Counted from the first letter of the stretch, positions 7,843 to 15,937 are shown. The stretch is 42,161 nt of DNA from Lachnospiraceae bacterium (GCA_017551665.1 JAFZLB010000093.1:1-42161), one strand, 5' to 3'. Notes: generated by a model not told the origin, from the sequence alone. A program made the numbers and translations.

Positions 7843-8223
7843 ATGGGTACATTAAAACCGATGCGTATCGGAAACCGGACAATACGTGTTGCCGGAGTGA
7901 AACAAAAATATATAGGGAATATTATTCACGCCGCGGAGCAATGCCGGTATATTGAACGCATTGTTTTGTTTGGCTCCAGCGTTCAGGATACATGCACGGT
8001 TGATTCGGATATTGATCTTGCGGTTTTCGGCAATGTCTCGAAGTCGAAGTGTCTGACATCGAAACAATACAGGGAATTCACACAAAAAATCTACAGCTTT
8101 GACAATCATGAACAGGCCTATGATATTCTGTATTTTAAGTCGTCTGATCAAAACAACCGCTTTATCATGAATGAAATTGACAAGGGAGAAACCATATATG
8201 TCCGGGAAAAAACCACTGCCTGA
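7843..8223 (+). CDS. MNT-type nucleotidyltransferase (partner of HEPN protein)
   Basis: A 126-residue small nucleotidyltransferase of the polymerase-beta superfamily. The core motif G44-S45 followed ten residues later by D56-x-D58 is intact, and the third carboxylate is probably D94 in YDILYF, so the enzyme should be catalytically competent. In MNT/HEPN toxin-antitoxin pairs the MNT protein neutralises its HEPN partner, in some cases by adding AMP units to it. I chose ATG 7843 (site AAGAGAAG just upstream) over GTG 7804, because the latter overlaps the predicted promoter. It overlaps the HEPN gene by 26 nt. The DNA is clearly AT-richer than its neighbours, which suggests transfer. Confidence 0.85.
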   Translation: MGTLKPMRIGNRTIRVAGVKQKYIGNIIHAAEQCRYIERIVLFGSSVQDTCTVDSDIDLAVFGNVSKSKCLTSKQYREFTQKIYSFDNHEQAYDILYFKSSDQNNRFIMNEIDKGETIYVREKTTA

Positions 8224-8653
8224 CAAACCGGAATTGGTACCTGCGCAGATACAGGCAGATCTTTTTATCGCGAAGGCCACCATAAAAGAGGCAAAGAGAC
8301 AAACGCCGCGTCTGTCCAAAACGATGAAGGGGCAGGCAGGGTATCATCTGCAACAGGCCACAGAGAAGTTGATTAAAATTCAATTGTACCGGTCAAACAA
8401 ATCACTGGATTTTAGCAAAATATTTAATCACAGAATCGGTGATTTAATTCTTTACGGAAGGTCTTTGGGAATTGATCTTATCGTTCCGCCATACATAGAA
8501 AATTATGCCGAGATCATTTCCGGGTGGGAAGCAGAGGGACGCTATGATCCGCATTTTGTTGTGCGGATTGATACCTTGGAAAAGTGCGCCGCCATTGTGT
8601 CGGAGTGGTTTGATTCCGTAACCAAACCGATGCGCCACCCTCACAGCCGTTAG
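8198..8653 (+). CDS. HEPN domain protein
   Basis: A 151-residue, mostly helical protein. The central segment GQAGYHLQQATEKLIKIQL and the later NHRIGDLILYGRSLG match the HEPN pattern, and GRYDPHF near the C-terminus corresponds to the RYP-like stretch of that family. I find no canonical Rx4-6H RNase motif: GRYDPH has only three residues between R and H. It may therefore be a non-nucleolytic HEPN, like the two-protein HI0073/HI0074-type nucleotidyltransferase systems, and not a classic toxin. The start used is ATG 8198 with AAGGGAG upstream; an in-frame ATG at 8171 lies deeper in the MNT gene. Confidence 0.8.
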   Translation: MSGKKPLPDKPELVPAQIQADLFIAKATIKEAKRQTPRLSKTMKGQAGYHLQQATEKLIKIQLYRSNKSLDFSKIFNHRIGDLILYGRSLGIDLIVPPYIENYAEIISGWEAEGRYDPHFVVRIDTLEKCAAIVSEWFDSVTKPMRHPHSR

Positions 8654-8672
8654 CGCCATCAAGGGGGCGGGG

Positions 8673-8745
8673 CTACCGTATATCTTCGACGAGACGCCGA
8701 CATCCTCGACGGCCGTACCGAAGCGCTGGGGATGAAGGGGGCGTG
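8673..8745 (+). pseudogene. Remnant of an epimerase gene copy
   Basis: Bases 8673-8699 read LPYIF-D-E-T-P in one frame, resembling LPYIFGTQP in the intact epimerase, and 8695-8745 read DADILDGRTEALGMKGA and stop in another frame, nearly identical to the epimerase C-terminus. The middle of the gene is missing and the two parts are out of frame. The C-terminal match is strong; the LPYIF match is short and could be chance. Confidence 0.55.
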
Positions 8746-8750
8746 AGCGC
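8699..8750 (+). repeat. Direct repeat, right copy
   Basis: Matches 7707-7758 at 49 of 52 positions. Together the two copies bracket the AT-rich MNT/HEPN islet (about 940 nt between them). Confidence 0.9.
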
Positions 8751-8762
8751 GCGAAACCCGAA

Positions 8763-9764
8763 TCAGTGCCCCTGCAGCGCTTCCGGGAGCCGTTTCTTCA
8801 GTGCTTCCGTGTCCATCCATTCCGTGTTGGTGGCGGAGCTGTAGACAAAGCCCTCCGGAACCGGCTTCCCGCCGGGCACGATCTCCACATCCCCTTTGAA
8901 ATAAATCTGCGGGTAAATGATGTAATGCCTGTCGTATTCGTAGGTGTAAGGCGCGTCCTCCGCCGTCACCATGACCTCGTCGAGCTTCTCCCCGGGACGG
9001 ATGCCGACTTCCCTTGTGCCGATGCCGGGCGACATGGCCTCCGCCAGATCTTTGACATAAAAGGAAGGGATTTTGGAAATAAAAGTCTCTCCGCCTTTCG
9101 CGTTGGCCAGCGCGTGCATCACGAGCGCCACACCCTCTTCGAGCGAAATCCAGAAGCGGGTCATCCGGTAATCCGTCACCGGCAGTTCCTTTTCGCCCCG
9201 GTCAATCAGTTCCTTGAAGAAGGGGATGATGGAGCCGCGGCTGCCCGCCACATTGCCGTAGCGCACGATGGAAAAGTTCACGTCCTTGCCGCCGGCGTAG
9301 GAATTGGCTGCGATGAAAAGCTTATCGCTCACCATCTTCGTGGCACCGTAGAGATTCACGGGATTCACGGCCTTGTCCGTGGAGAGCGCCACCACGCGCT
9401 TCACCCCGCGGTTTAAGACCGCGTTGATGACGTTTTCCGCGCCGTTGACGTTGGTGCGGATGGCCTCGGAGGGATTATACTCACAGGCCGGCACCTGCTT
9501 TAAGGCCGCCGCGTGCACGCAATAATCCACCCCTTCCATCGCGCGGTCCAGCCTTGCGGCATCCCGCACATCGCCGATGAAGAAGCGGATCTGCTCCGTG
9601 CGCGAGGCAAAGGGTTCCTCCTGCGCCATGACGAACTGCTTATACTCATCCCTGGAATAAATGATGACCTTCTTCGGCTTCTCTTTGTTCAACAGATACG
9701 CGGCAAATTTCCGTCCGAAGGAACCGGTGCCGCCGGTGATCAGAATGGTTTTGTTTTCCAGCAT
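8763..9764 (-). CDS. pseB: UDP-N-acetylglucosamine 4,6-dehydratase (inverting), PseB-like
   Basis: PseB carries out the first step of pseudaminic acid synthesis and related pathways, converting UDP-GlcNAc to a UDP-4-keto-6-deoxy-AltNAc-type sugar using NADP. The 333-residue protein has ITGGTGSFG (9-17), the catalytic set STDKAVNPVNLYGATK with D130, K131, Y139 and K143, at the spacing known for H. pylori FlaA1, and the family signatures VRYGNVAGSRGS, MTRFWISLEEGV and GIRPGEKLDEV. It is the last gene of the minus-strand glycan operon, 18 nt after the FAD oxidoreductase. Later pseudaminic-acid genes (PseC, PseI, PseF) are not in the window, so the product could equally be another 2,6-dideoxy or amino sugar. 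Confidence 0.9.
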   Translation of the reverse strand: MLENKTILITGGTGSFGRKFAAYLLNKEKPKKVIIYSRDEYKQFVMAQEEPFASRTEQIRFFIGDVRDAARLDRAMEGVDYCVHAAALKQVPACEYNPSEAIRTNVNGAENVINAVLNRGVKRVVALSTDKAVNPVNLYGATKMVSDKLFIAANSYAGGKDVNFSIVRYGNVAGSRGSIIPFFKELIDRGEKELPVTDYRMTRFWISLEEGVALVMHALANAKGGETFISKIPSFYVKDLAEAMSPGIGTREVGIRPGEKLDEVMVTAEDAPYTYEYDRHYIIYPQIYFKGDVEIVPGGKPVPEGFVYSSATNTEWMDTEALKKRLPEALQGH

Positions 9765-9782
9765 GTGTTTCTCTCCCCTGCC

Positions 9783-11012
9783 TTATGTTTGTTCTGTTTT
9801 ATCATACCACAGGCACAGCTGCTTTGCCAGTTGCATGGCGCGTTCCACGACAACATCCGAATTGAAATGCGCATGCTCTCCCCAGCGTCCGAGACCGTAC
9901 ACCCGGTGTTCCTTCGCAAAGTCCAGCAGGCGCCGCATGACGGCGGGCTTTTCCAGGGTGTTCAGCGGGTAGGCATAGGGCCGGAGGAAGGCGCTTTTTT
10001 CGTCGGCCTCTCCCGCGAAGCGTTCCATACGCGTTTCCGTCCAGACGCCGCGGGCGCCCCGCAGGAAATTGTGACGCAAAAGGACGCGGTGATGCGGCAC
10101 GCTTTCGTCCGGCACATAGATCCAGTGCGCCTTGTCGTCCGTTTCCGTCGCGTCATAAGCAATCACGATGCCCGTGTGCTTCAGCTTTTGCAGGGATGCC
10201 TTCAGATCCTCCGGCATGCCCGGGAAGCGTTCCAGGGAGGTCCAGGGAACGGTCGTGACAATGAGATCCGCCTCATAAGCGCTGCCGTCCCGCGTCGTCA
10301 CCGCGCAGCGGTCAAAATCAATCTCCGCCACCCGTTTTCCGTACTGCAGCGCGTCTCCCAGCGCGTCCGCCATCCGCCGCCAGAGCTCCCCGTAGCCGTA
10401 TTGCTTCGGGTAATAAAAGCGCGCGTGCCCGGGCTGCTTCGCGTGGGCGCGGCCCGTGAGGCAGGAGCGCAGCGTATCCTCAAAGCTGACATCCGGCAGC
10501 TTCTCCAGCCAGTAGGTGCCGAGCGCGTCAAGCTCCTCCCCGAACATCTTGCGGTTGTATGGCAGCATGTATTCTTCCGCGATCCTGTCCCCCAGCTTCC
10601 AGCGGATCCAGTCCCGGAAGGCCGCGGGCGCTTCGCTGCCCGTGACGCAGCCCGCACGGGCGATGCTCATCAGGTATTCCACCTGCGAATCCGTGTCCAG
10701 CTGCCAGAGATTTGCCTCGAAGGGATGGGAGATCAGCTGTCCCCGGATGCGGATTCTGCTGTCGCGTTCAAACAACGCCCACTCCGTTTCCGGCATGAAG
10801 CGGAACAGAAACGCCGTTACTTCGGGCCGCACCACATCCAGAAAATGTCCGCCGCCGGTATCCAGGGGCGCGCCGTTCACTTCCGCGGAACGGCAGAGCC
10901 CGCCGGCTTCCCCTTCCGCCTCCAGCACCGTGATCCGGCTGACACCGCTGTCCTTCAGCGCATGGGCCAGGCTCAGCCCCGCGGGTCCCGCGCCGAGAAT
11001 CAATACCTTCAT
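9783..11012 (-). CDS. FAD-dependent NAD(P)-binding oxidoreductase, UGM/protoporphyrinogen-oxidase-like
   Basis: A 409-residue flavoprotein. The N-terminus has the dinucleotide-binding GAGPAGLSLAHAL (residues 7-19) followed by an acidic residue in VLEAEGEAGGLC, and the second motif DTGGGHFLDV. The fold family includes UDP-galactopyranose mutases and protoporphyrinogen oxidases. In glycan loci such proteins are often mutase-like, but the usual UGM active-site details cannot be confirmed by eye. The YPKQYGYGELWRRM segment is typical of the wider amine-oxidase-like group. It overlaps the GT-C gene by an ATGA (11009-11012), so the two are translationally coupled. Confidence 0.8.
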   Translation of the reverse strand: MKVLILGAGPAGLSLAHALKDSGVSRITVLEAEGEAGGLCRSAEVNGAPLDTGGGHFLDVVRPEVTAFLFRFMPETEWALFERDSRIRIRGQLISHPFEANLWQLDTDSQVEYLMSIARAGCVTGSEAPAAFRDWIRWKLGDRIAEEYMLPYNRKMFGEELDALGTYWLEKLPDVSFEDTLRSCLTGRAHAKQPGHARFYYPKQYGYGELWRRMADALGDALQYGKRVAEIDFDRCAVTTRDGSAYEADLIVTTVPWTSLERFPGMPEDLKASLQKLKHTGIVIAYDATETDDKAHWIYVPDESVPHHRVLLRHNFLRGARGVWTETRMERFAGEADEKSAFLRPYAYPLNTLEKPAVMRRLLDFAKEHRVYGLGRWGEHAHFNSDVVVERAMQLAKQLCLWYDKTEQT

Positions 11013-12553
11013 GGCTTTTCTTCCTCCGTGTTCAGACGAATGAATGCACCGTCCGCGGATTCCGCAAGCAGCGTCCGCAAATACGCCCGCATGGCAGGCG
11101 CGTACGCCTCCGGTGTCTTGTCCAGCTTCTCCTTCACACCCGCGCGGTTCAGATAAATCCCCTCATACATTTCGTAGCGCGCAAGCACATCCTCCAAAGT
11201 ATCCTCCGGTGCAATCGCGCCGTCAAAGACCACATCCATGCGGAAATACAGATACTCGGCACGGTAGGTGGTCTGATGCTCCAGGATGACGGAGCGGGGA
11301 TGAACCTCCCGGTACTCCGCCTCATAGGAAGTGCGCATCTTCTCATACGCCGTCGCCGGCACGCCCCCGCTCAGCCATGCATAGGCACAGGAAAACAGCG
11401 CCAGTGCCACAAGCGCCGTTGCGGCATATAATCCCCGGGGCTTTCTCCCGCTGCCGATCCGCTCCCACACAATCATGAGGAGCCCGATCAGAATCAGCGT
11501 TGTGGCCGGGGCAAAAAAGCGCGCGCTGAAGGGATCCATGCCGGAACGGAAGCGGATAAAGATAAAAATGATATCATAGGCCAGACCCGTGAGAATGAAC
11601 AGCGCCGCCTCGTCCGTCTTCTTCCTGCGGTACAGCAGATACAGCAGCAGCAAAAACAGCGCAAAGCAAAGCACCCGCTGCGCCTTGATCGTGTTGACGG
11701 CAAAGAGCGGGTACTCCTGCAGGTGAAAAAGGCTGAGCAGCTCATCCTGCAGGGCCTGATACAGCTCCGCTTTCAGCTCCCAGAGCTTATCCGTCATCTC
11801 CGCGCGGGGCAGCCCCGTCGCGTATCCGACCTTACGAAGATTCATGAGCAGATACGCGCCTTCCGTCAGCGCGGCGGCAAAGCCCGCGGCGGCAAAGCGG
11901 ATCAGCTTATTCTTTAGCGCGGCATCCCCGCGTTTCTTTCTGAGGAAATATGCCAGCAGGCAGAGCCAGACAAGGCCCGCGATGAAAGTCAGAAACAGCC
12001 CGAAGTAACGCAGCAGAAACAGCGCGGTCAGGTCCAGATACAGCAGCAGATACCAGCGTGTTTTCGGCACTTCCTCCGTGATGATTTTTGCCAGCAGGAA
12101 GGGCAGGACAATGAGGGCCGGCACAAAGGCGTTCTCGCTCAGCGAAACATCATAGATGCCGAGGATGCCCGCGTTCAGGAACAGCAAAGCGTAAGCCCAG
12201 GATGTTCTTTTGAAATGCAGTCCGAAAAACAGCAGCGCAAGCCCCACGAGCAGAGAGGCCAGAATTTTGGAGGCCAGAAACATGTTGGCAATGCCGGTGA
12301 TCTTCGCGACAGCCGCCACCAGCACGGGATAACCGACGGGCCACCAGGAAAAGAAGGCGGAACCGCCGGCGGCGCCGTTGAAATTCATGCCGTAGCCCTG
12401 CACCAGGGCATTGGCCTCGCGCAGGTAATTGGAGGCATCATAGGAAAATGTCGCCTCGCTGACATAGGCGCGGTCAAAGATCAGGAAGGTATAAAACGCC
12501 CAGAACAGAACAAGACAGACAATATAGCTGTATTTCTCACTGCGGGCGGACAT
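11009..12553 (-). CDS. GT-C family integral membrane glycosyltransferase (PMT/ArnT-like)
   Basis: The 514-residue protein has about ten membrane segments and resembles enzymes that use a polyprenyl-phosphate sugar donor on the outer face of the membrane. The first extracytoplasmic loop carries FSYDASNYLREA, where the aspartate is the likely catalytic residue of GT-C enzymes, and WWPVGYPVLVA matches the family PxGYP pattern. The C-terminal part (about residues 400-514) is a soluble region. It overlaps the neighbouring GT2 gene by 17 nt and that gene could make its lipid-linked donor. The sugar and acceptor are unknown. Confidence 0.8.
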   Translation of the reverse strand: MSARSEKYSYIVCLVLFWAFYTFLIFDRAYVSEATFSYDASNYLREANALVQGYGMNFNGAAGGSAFFSWWPVGYPVLVAAVAKITGIANMFLASKILASLLVGLALLFFGLHFKRTSWAYALLFLNAGILGIYDVSLSENAFVPALIVLPFLLAKIITEEVPKTRWYLLLYLDLTALFLLRYFGLFLTFIAGLVWLCLLAYFLRKKRGDAALKNKLIRFAAAGFAAALTEGAYLLMNLRKVGYATGLPRAEMTDKLWELKAELYQALQDELLSLFHLQEYPLFAVNTIKAQRVLCFALFLLLLYLLYRRKKTDEAALFILTGLAYDIIFIFIRFRSGMDPFSARFFAPATTLILIGLLMIVWERIGSGRKPRGLYAATALVALALFSCAYAWLSGGVPATAYEKMRTSYEAEYREVHPRSVILEHQTTYRAEYLYFRMDVVFDGAIAPEDTLEDVLARYEMYEGIYLNRAGVKEKLDKTPEAYAPAMRAYLRTLLAESADGAFIRLNTEEEKP

Positions 12554-13247
12554 GCTTTTCGTTTCCTTTTAACTGAAACAGAATCCGCAGCGCCTCCGTG
12601 ACGGAAGCGGCCTTCAGGCTGGATTTGCCTGCCCGGTAGTGAATCGGGACTTCGATCTGCCGGCAGTTCCTGCAATAAAACTTCATCTCGGTCTGGTACA
12701 TGTGTCCGGTGGACAGGAACTTGGAAAAATCAAACTGCGCAAGCACGTCACGCCGGAAGCCCTCAAAGCCGCTGGTCATGTCCTTCAGCTTCGTTCCGAG
12801 GACGAGGTTGGACAGCAGCGTCCCGCCGTAGGACAGGATCTTGCGGTAGAGCGGATCGTTCTTCATCCCGCCGCCCGGAATAAAGCGCGAGCCCCAGACA
12901 CAGTCGTACCCGGCCTGCAGCTTTTCGATGAACTGCGGAATCTCCCGCGGCAGATGGCTTCCGCCGCCGTCCATCTCAATGATGTATTCCGCGCCGTCTT
13001 CTAAGGCCTGCCGGTATCCCTCCAGATAGCAGCTGATCACACCGGTGGATTGCGCAAAAAAAATGCACTTCACCCGGCCGGTGTGCTCAAAGGAACGGAT
13101 GATCTCCTCCGTGCGGTCCTTGGAATAGGCGTCCACCACGGGATACAGATACAGTGCATCATACGGCAGCGCAAGAATCTGCTGTATGACCCGTTTCATC
13201 GTGCGTTCTTCATTTGCCACAGGCATTACAACAATCGTCTTTTTCAT
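12537..13247 (-). CDS. DPM1-like GT2 glycosyltransferase (polyprenyl-phosphate sugar synthase type)
   Basis: A 236-residue GT-A fold protein without membrane segments. It starts IVVMPVANEERTMKRVI (residues 4-20), has the donor-metal region EMDGGGSHLPREIPQF, and SRFIPGGGMKND, which are features of the dolichyl-phosphate-mannose-synthase group. The usual DADLQHPP-like motif is altered to EMDGGGSHL. Members transfer a sugar from a nucleotide donor to undecaprenyl phosphate on the cytoplasmic face. Its stop lies inside the GT-C gene, so the two probably function together. The sugar cannot be deduced. Confidence 0.85.
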   Translation of the reverse strand: MKKTIVVMPVANEERTMKRVIQQILALPYDALYLYPVVDAYSKDRTEEIIRSFEHTGRVKCIFFAQSTGVISCYLEGYRQALEDGAEYIIEMDGGGSHLPREIPQFIEKLQAGYDCVWGSRFIPGGGMKNDPLYRKILSYGGTLLSNLVLGTKLKDMTSGFEGFRRDVLAQFDFSKFLSTGHMYQTEMKFYCRNCRQIEVPIHYRAGKSSLKAASVTEALRILFQLKGNEKHVRPQ

Positions 13248-13297
13248 GGTCTTCTAACTGTAGCAGAAACCGCTCTTTGTTTCAATCCCGCGGGAAA

Positions 13298-14344
13298 TCA
13301 GCGGAAATGATCCCGGTACCACCAGAGCATCCTGTAATACGCGTAAAAACGCGGATGCGATTTCATCTGCATGTTGATCAGCTTCTTTTCCTCCGGATGC
13401 ACTTCTTTTTCATAGTACGGATTGCTGCGGAACAGCGGGAAGCAGCAGCGCATTTCTTCCCCGAGCGCCTTGCAGAAGCGGTAGCCGCCTTTCACATGCG
13501 GACGCGCCTGCATGGCGGAAAAGAGCGTGTTGATGTAAAACAGCCGCGTGAAGCTGTATTCGATTTCATCGCGGCAGGAGGAGAGCGTCCCGTCCGCCTT
13601 TGCGAGGGCCAGGAGCATCCGCCCCGCGACCGCACGGTCCTCCAGACGCTTCAGGCTCACGGTATGCACCGTGGAGCTGTCGTGCTGGTAATAGTAATAC
13701 AGGGGTTCCTCCAGATAGGCGTAACGTCCGACACGCGCCATGAGATACGCGCCGACGGCATTGTCCTCGTAAAAGATCTTCTCCGGAAAGAGCTTTCCCC
13801 CCGGACAGGCGGCAGCCGCCTGCAAAAGAAGTTCCCGGCGGAAGATTTTGACGGCCAGGGAACCGGGGGCCAGCACACGCGCTTTCAGGCTCTCCTTTGT
13901 CCGTTCGCCGGCCTGCTCCCTTGTGCTGTTTTTGTCCACTTTCCCGATTTCAAAGCTGTGGGATGTCACCATGGAATAATCACAGCCGGCGGCGTCCGCG
14001 TGTTCCTTTTCCGCGAGCGTCAGCAGCTTCTCATAGTATTCCGGTGCCACCCAGTCGTCCGCGTCGATAAAGGAAATCCACTCCCCCCGGGCCTGCTTCA
14101 ATCCGCTGTTCTTTGCGCCTCCCTGGTGAAGGTTTTCCGGATGCCGCAGGGCAAAAAAATGCCCGGGATGCTTCGCCTCATAGGATTGCAGAATCTCAAA
14201 GGATGCATCCGTCGAAGCGTCATCCACGGCGATGATTTCCACATCATCCGGCGGAATCGTCTGGTTCAGCAGCGAATCCAGGCAAAAGGTCAGTTTTCCC
14301 TCCGCCGCCATATTATATACGGGTACGATCACACTCAGTCGCAT
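13298..14344 (-). CDS. GT2 family glycosyltransferase
   Basis: The start is ATG 14344, which puts the GT2 N-terminal strand MRLSVIVPVYN at residue 1; the frame is open further upstream but overlaps the promoter. The 348-residue protein has VDDASTDAS (residues 40-48), GGAKNSGLKQARGEWISF and the DxD-like DADDW, all typical of the GT-A catalytic domain, and then a helical C-terminal part with no clear membrane segment. It is the first gene of the minus-strand operon, 50 nt before the next gene. The start codon is only 9 nt from a good -10 box and has no ribosome site, so the transcript may be leaderless. Confidence 0.9.
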   Translation of the reverse strand: MRLSVIVPVYNMAAEGKLTFCLDSLLNQTIPPDDVEIIAVDDASTDASFEILQSYEAKHPGHFFALRHPENLHQGGAKNSGLKQARGEWISFIDADDWVAPEYYEKLLTLAEKEHADAAGCDYSMVTSHSFEIGKVDKNSTREQAGERTKESLKARVLAPGSLAVKIFRRELLLQAAAACPGGKLFPEKIFYEDNAVGAYLMARVGRYAYLEEPLYYYYQHDSSTVHTVSLKRLEDRAVAGRMLLALAKADGTLSSCRDEIEYSFTRLFYINTLFSAMQARPHVKGGYRFCKALGEEMRCCFPLFRSNPYYEKEVHPEEKKLINMQMKSHPRFYAYYRMLWWYRDHFR

Positions 14345-14353
14345 CGGAATTTG

Positions 14354-14362
14354 ATTATACCA
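14354..14362 (-). promoter_or_regulatory. Extended -10 promoter of the minus-strand glycan operon
   Basis: On the minus strand the sequence reads TGTGGTATAAT, with TATAAT at 14359-14354 and TGG just upstream. Only 9 nt separate it from ATG 14344. There is no good -35 hexamer; a 22-bp palindrome (14375-14396) lies where it should be. Confidence 0.75.
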
Positions 14363-14374
14363 CACTCCCCTCCT

Positions 14375-14396
14375 GTCCTGCCATCCATGGCAGGAC
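14375..14396. promoter_or_regulatory. Perfect palindrome overlapping the -35 region, possible operator
   Basis: Two 10-nt arms (GTCCTGCCAT and ATGGCAGGAC) pair perfectly around a 2-nt centre. The palindrome covers the -35 region of the minus-strand promoter and could be a repressor or activator site. It also lies between two divergent transcription units. Nothing else is seen in 14345-14565 beyond a 12-bp palindrome (GCCGGATCCGGC at 14479-14490). Confidence 0.55.
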
Positions 14397-14519
14397 GCAA
14401 AACAGTCGGGTCGGTAGTATCGCACATCCGTGTACAGATACCCCGAAACCGCCGCGGAAGGCAAACCGGCGGGGAGATGCCGGATCCGGCGGGGCGGGTG
14501 GCGGAACAGAGGAAGAGTG

Positions 14520-14528
14520 TGCTATACT
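14520..14528 (+). promoter_or_regulatory. Extended -10 promoter of the 14566 gene
   Basis: TGC followed by TATACT (14523-14528), about 40 nt before the start, in the same extended -10 form as other promoters here. No -35 hexamer is evident. Confidence 0.5.
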
Positions 14529-14565
14529 GGTTTTTGAATTTTGGGAGCGGAACGGTTTTTCATGC

Positions 14566-15693
14566 GTGAGCAGAATGAGTAAACGAATCTACGTCTGTCA
14601 TACCTTTTATCATGTCTATGTCAGCTGCCTGAAGGAGCTGCATTTGCTGCACCGGGCGGATCTTTCGCGGGAAAAGGCGGCGGAGGGCAGCGGCGCTTTG
14701 GGGCGTGCGCATCTGATGCTGTCAAAGATGTCCAATGACTTTTCCGGCATGCTGCCGCGCGCAAAGGAATGCCCGCTGTTTGAAGAGGTGTTTGAATTCG
14801 ACGAAAAGCGGGACAGCTTCTTTCCGGAGCTCGCCCCACTGAAGGAGAATACCGGCAGCATTTTGAAAAACATGCGCAACCGCATCCGCTTCTGCAAACG
14901 CTTCCCGGAGCTGCTGGAGCCTTACATTCCGGTGGATTTCCGTTCCTATGATGACATATACGTCTTCTGTGACATTGATCCCGTGGGCTATTATCTGAAC
15001 GGCAAAAAGATTCCGTATCACGCCGTGGAGGACGGACTGGACACGCTCGTTTATGCCAATGACGCCGTGTATGACAACAAAAGCTTTTTCGGACTGAAAA
15101 CATGGATGGCCGCGCGGGGATGGATTCATATCCAGAGCGGCTATTCAAAGTATTGTCTGGATATGGAGGTCAATGATCTTTCCAAAATCAAAAGGACCAA
15201 CAAAAAAATGAAGGAGTTGCAGCGCGCGTTACTGACGGCGGAACTGGCGCAGACGGACAAAAAGCTGCTGCTGGATCTGTTTGTGGCGGATATCGGGAAA
15301 CTGCGCGCACAGCTTGCGGATGAGACGGACAGAGACCGTGTTCTGGTGCTTTCGGAACCCTTATGCGAAGACCGCGAAATACGGAAAAAGCTGCATCTGG
15401 ATATCATTGAGGCCTGGCGTCATACGGACAAAGGAGAAGCCGCCGTTTATTTCAAGCAGCACCCGAGAGATGACGTGGACTATACGCGGATTCTTCCGGA
15501 CGATGTCATCCTGCTGGACAAAAGCTTTCCGATGGAGATGCTGTATCTGATCGAAGGACTGCACTTTGCGCGCGTCGTCACCGTCTACACCGTGCTGAAC
15601 GCCTTTGAGATCGCGGACGAAAAGATCATGCTGGGGGACGCGTTCATGGACAAATACGAAGACCCGTCAAAGCACTGGATGGGGGAGAATTAG
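14566..15693 (+). CDS. Putative GT52/sialyltransferase-like glycosyltransferase
   Basis: A 375-residue cytosolic protein with no membrane segment. It begins with KRIYVCHTFYHVYVSCL, a start pattern seen in GT52-like transferases. In the middle is HAVEDGLDTL and later YFKQHPRDDVDY. These resemble the D/E-D/E-G and H-P motifs shared by bacterial GT-B sialyltransferases (GT38, GT52, GT80), and a third motif may be the serine-rich DKSFPMEML. TagF-like glycerophosphotransferases also have HP motifs, so the family is not certain. The gene stands alone and converges on the carrier-protein gene with a 10-nt gap. The start could be GTG 14566 or ATG 14575; neither has a strong ribosome site. Confidence 0.7.
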   Translation: MSRMSKRIYVCHTFYHVYVSCLKELHLLHRADLSREKAAEGSGALGRAHLMLSKMSNDFSGMLPRAKECPLFEEVFEFDEKRDSFFPELAPLKENTGSILKNMRNRIRFCKRFPELLEPYIPVDFRSYDDIYVFCDIDPVGYYLNGKKIPYHAVEDGLDTLVYANDAVYDNKSFFGLKTWMAARGWIHIQSGYSKYCLDMEVNDLSKIKRTNKKMKELQRALLTAELAQTDKKLLLDLFVADIGKLRAQLADETDRDRVLVLSEPLCEDREIRKKLHLDIIEAWRHTDKGEAAVYFKQHPRDDVDYTRILPDDVILLDKSFPMEMLYLIEGLHFARVVTVYTVLNAFEIADEKIMLGDAFMDKYEDPSKHWMGEN

Positions 15694-15703
15694 CGCCTGC
15701 CCT

Positions 15704-15937
15704 TCAGTTTGTCTGTTCCAGATATCTTTGCACCAGACGCCACATGTGTTCCGCCGACACGAAGTGATCCGGATCAACATCCTCTCCGTCAATCTCCACA
15801 CCGTACGTGGCTTCGATCGCCTCGATGATATCAAAGATGTCCAGGGAATCCAGGACGCCGCTTTCCACAAGATCATCCCCCGACGCAAAGTCCACATGCG
15901 GTTTCAGCTGTTGCAGCATGGCAAGAAATTCGTTCAT
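15704..15937 (-). CDS. Acyl carrier protein (DltC-like)
   Basis: A 77-residue acidic protein with the carrier fold. The phosphopantetheine attachment motif is ESGVLDSLDIFDII with S31 as the modified serine, in the usual DSL setting. It overlaps the adenylation gene by an ATGA, the stop of one joining the start of the other, so the two are coupled. The likely role is to receive an activated amino acid or acyl group and present it to a transferase. It is short and lacks any extra domains; it is not the fatty-acid AcpP type judging by its genomic partners. Confidence 0.88.
   Translation of the reverse strand: MNEFLAMLQQLKPHVDFASGDDLVESGVLDSLDIFDIIEAIEATYGVEIDGEDVDPDHFVSAEHMWRLVQRYLEQTN

Noticed and set aside
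9513-11156. 547-codon plus-strand frame
   Set aside because: Antisense to pseB, the FAD oxidoreductase and the GT-C gene, which have strong motifs.
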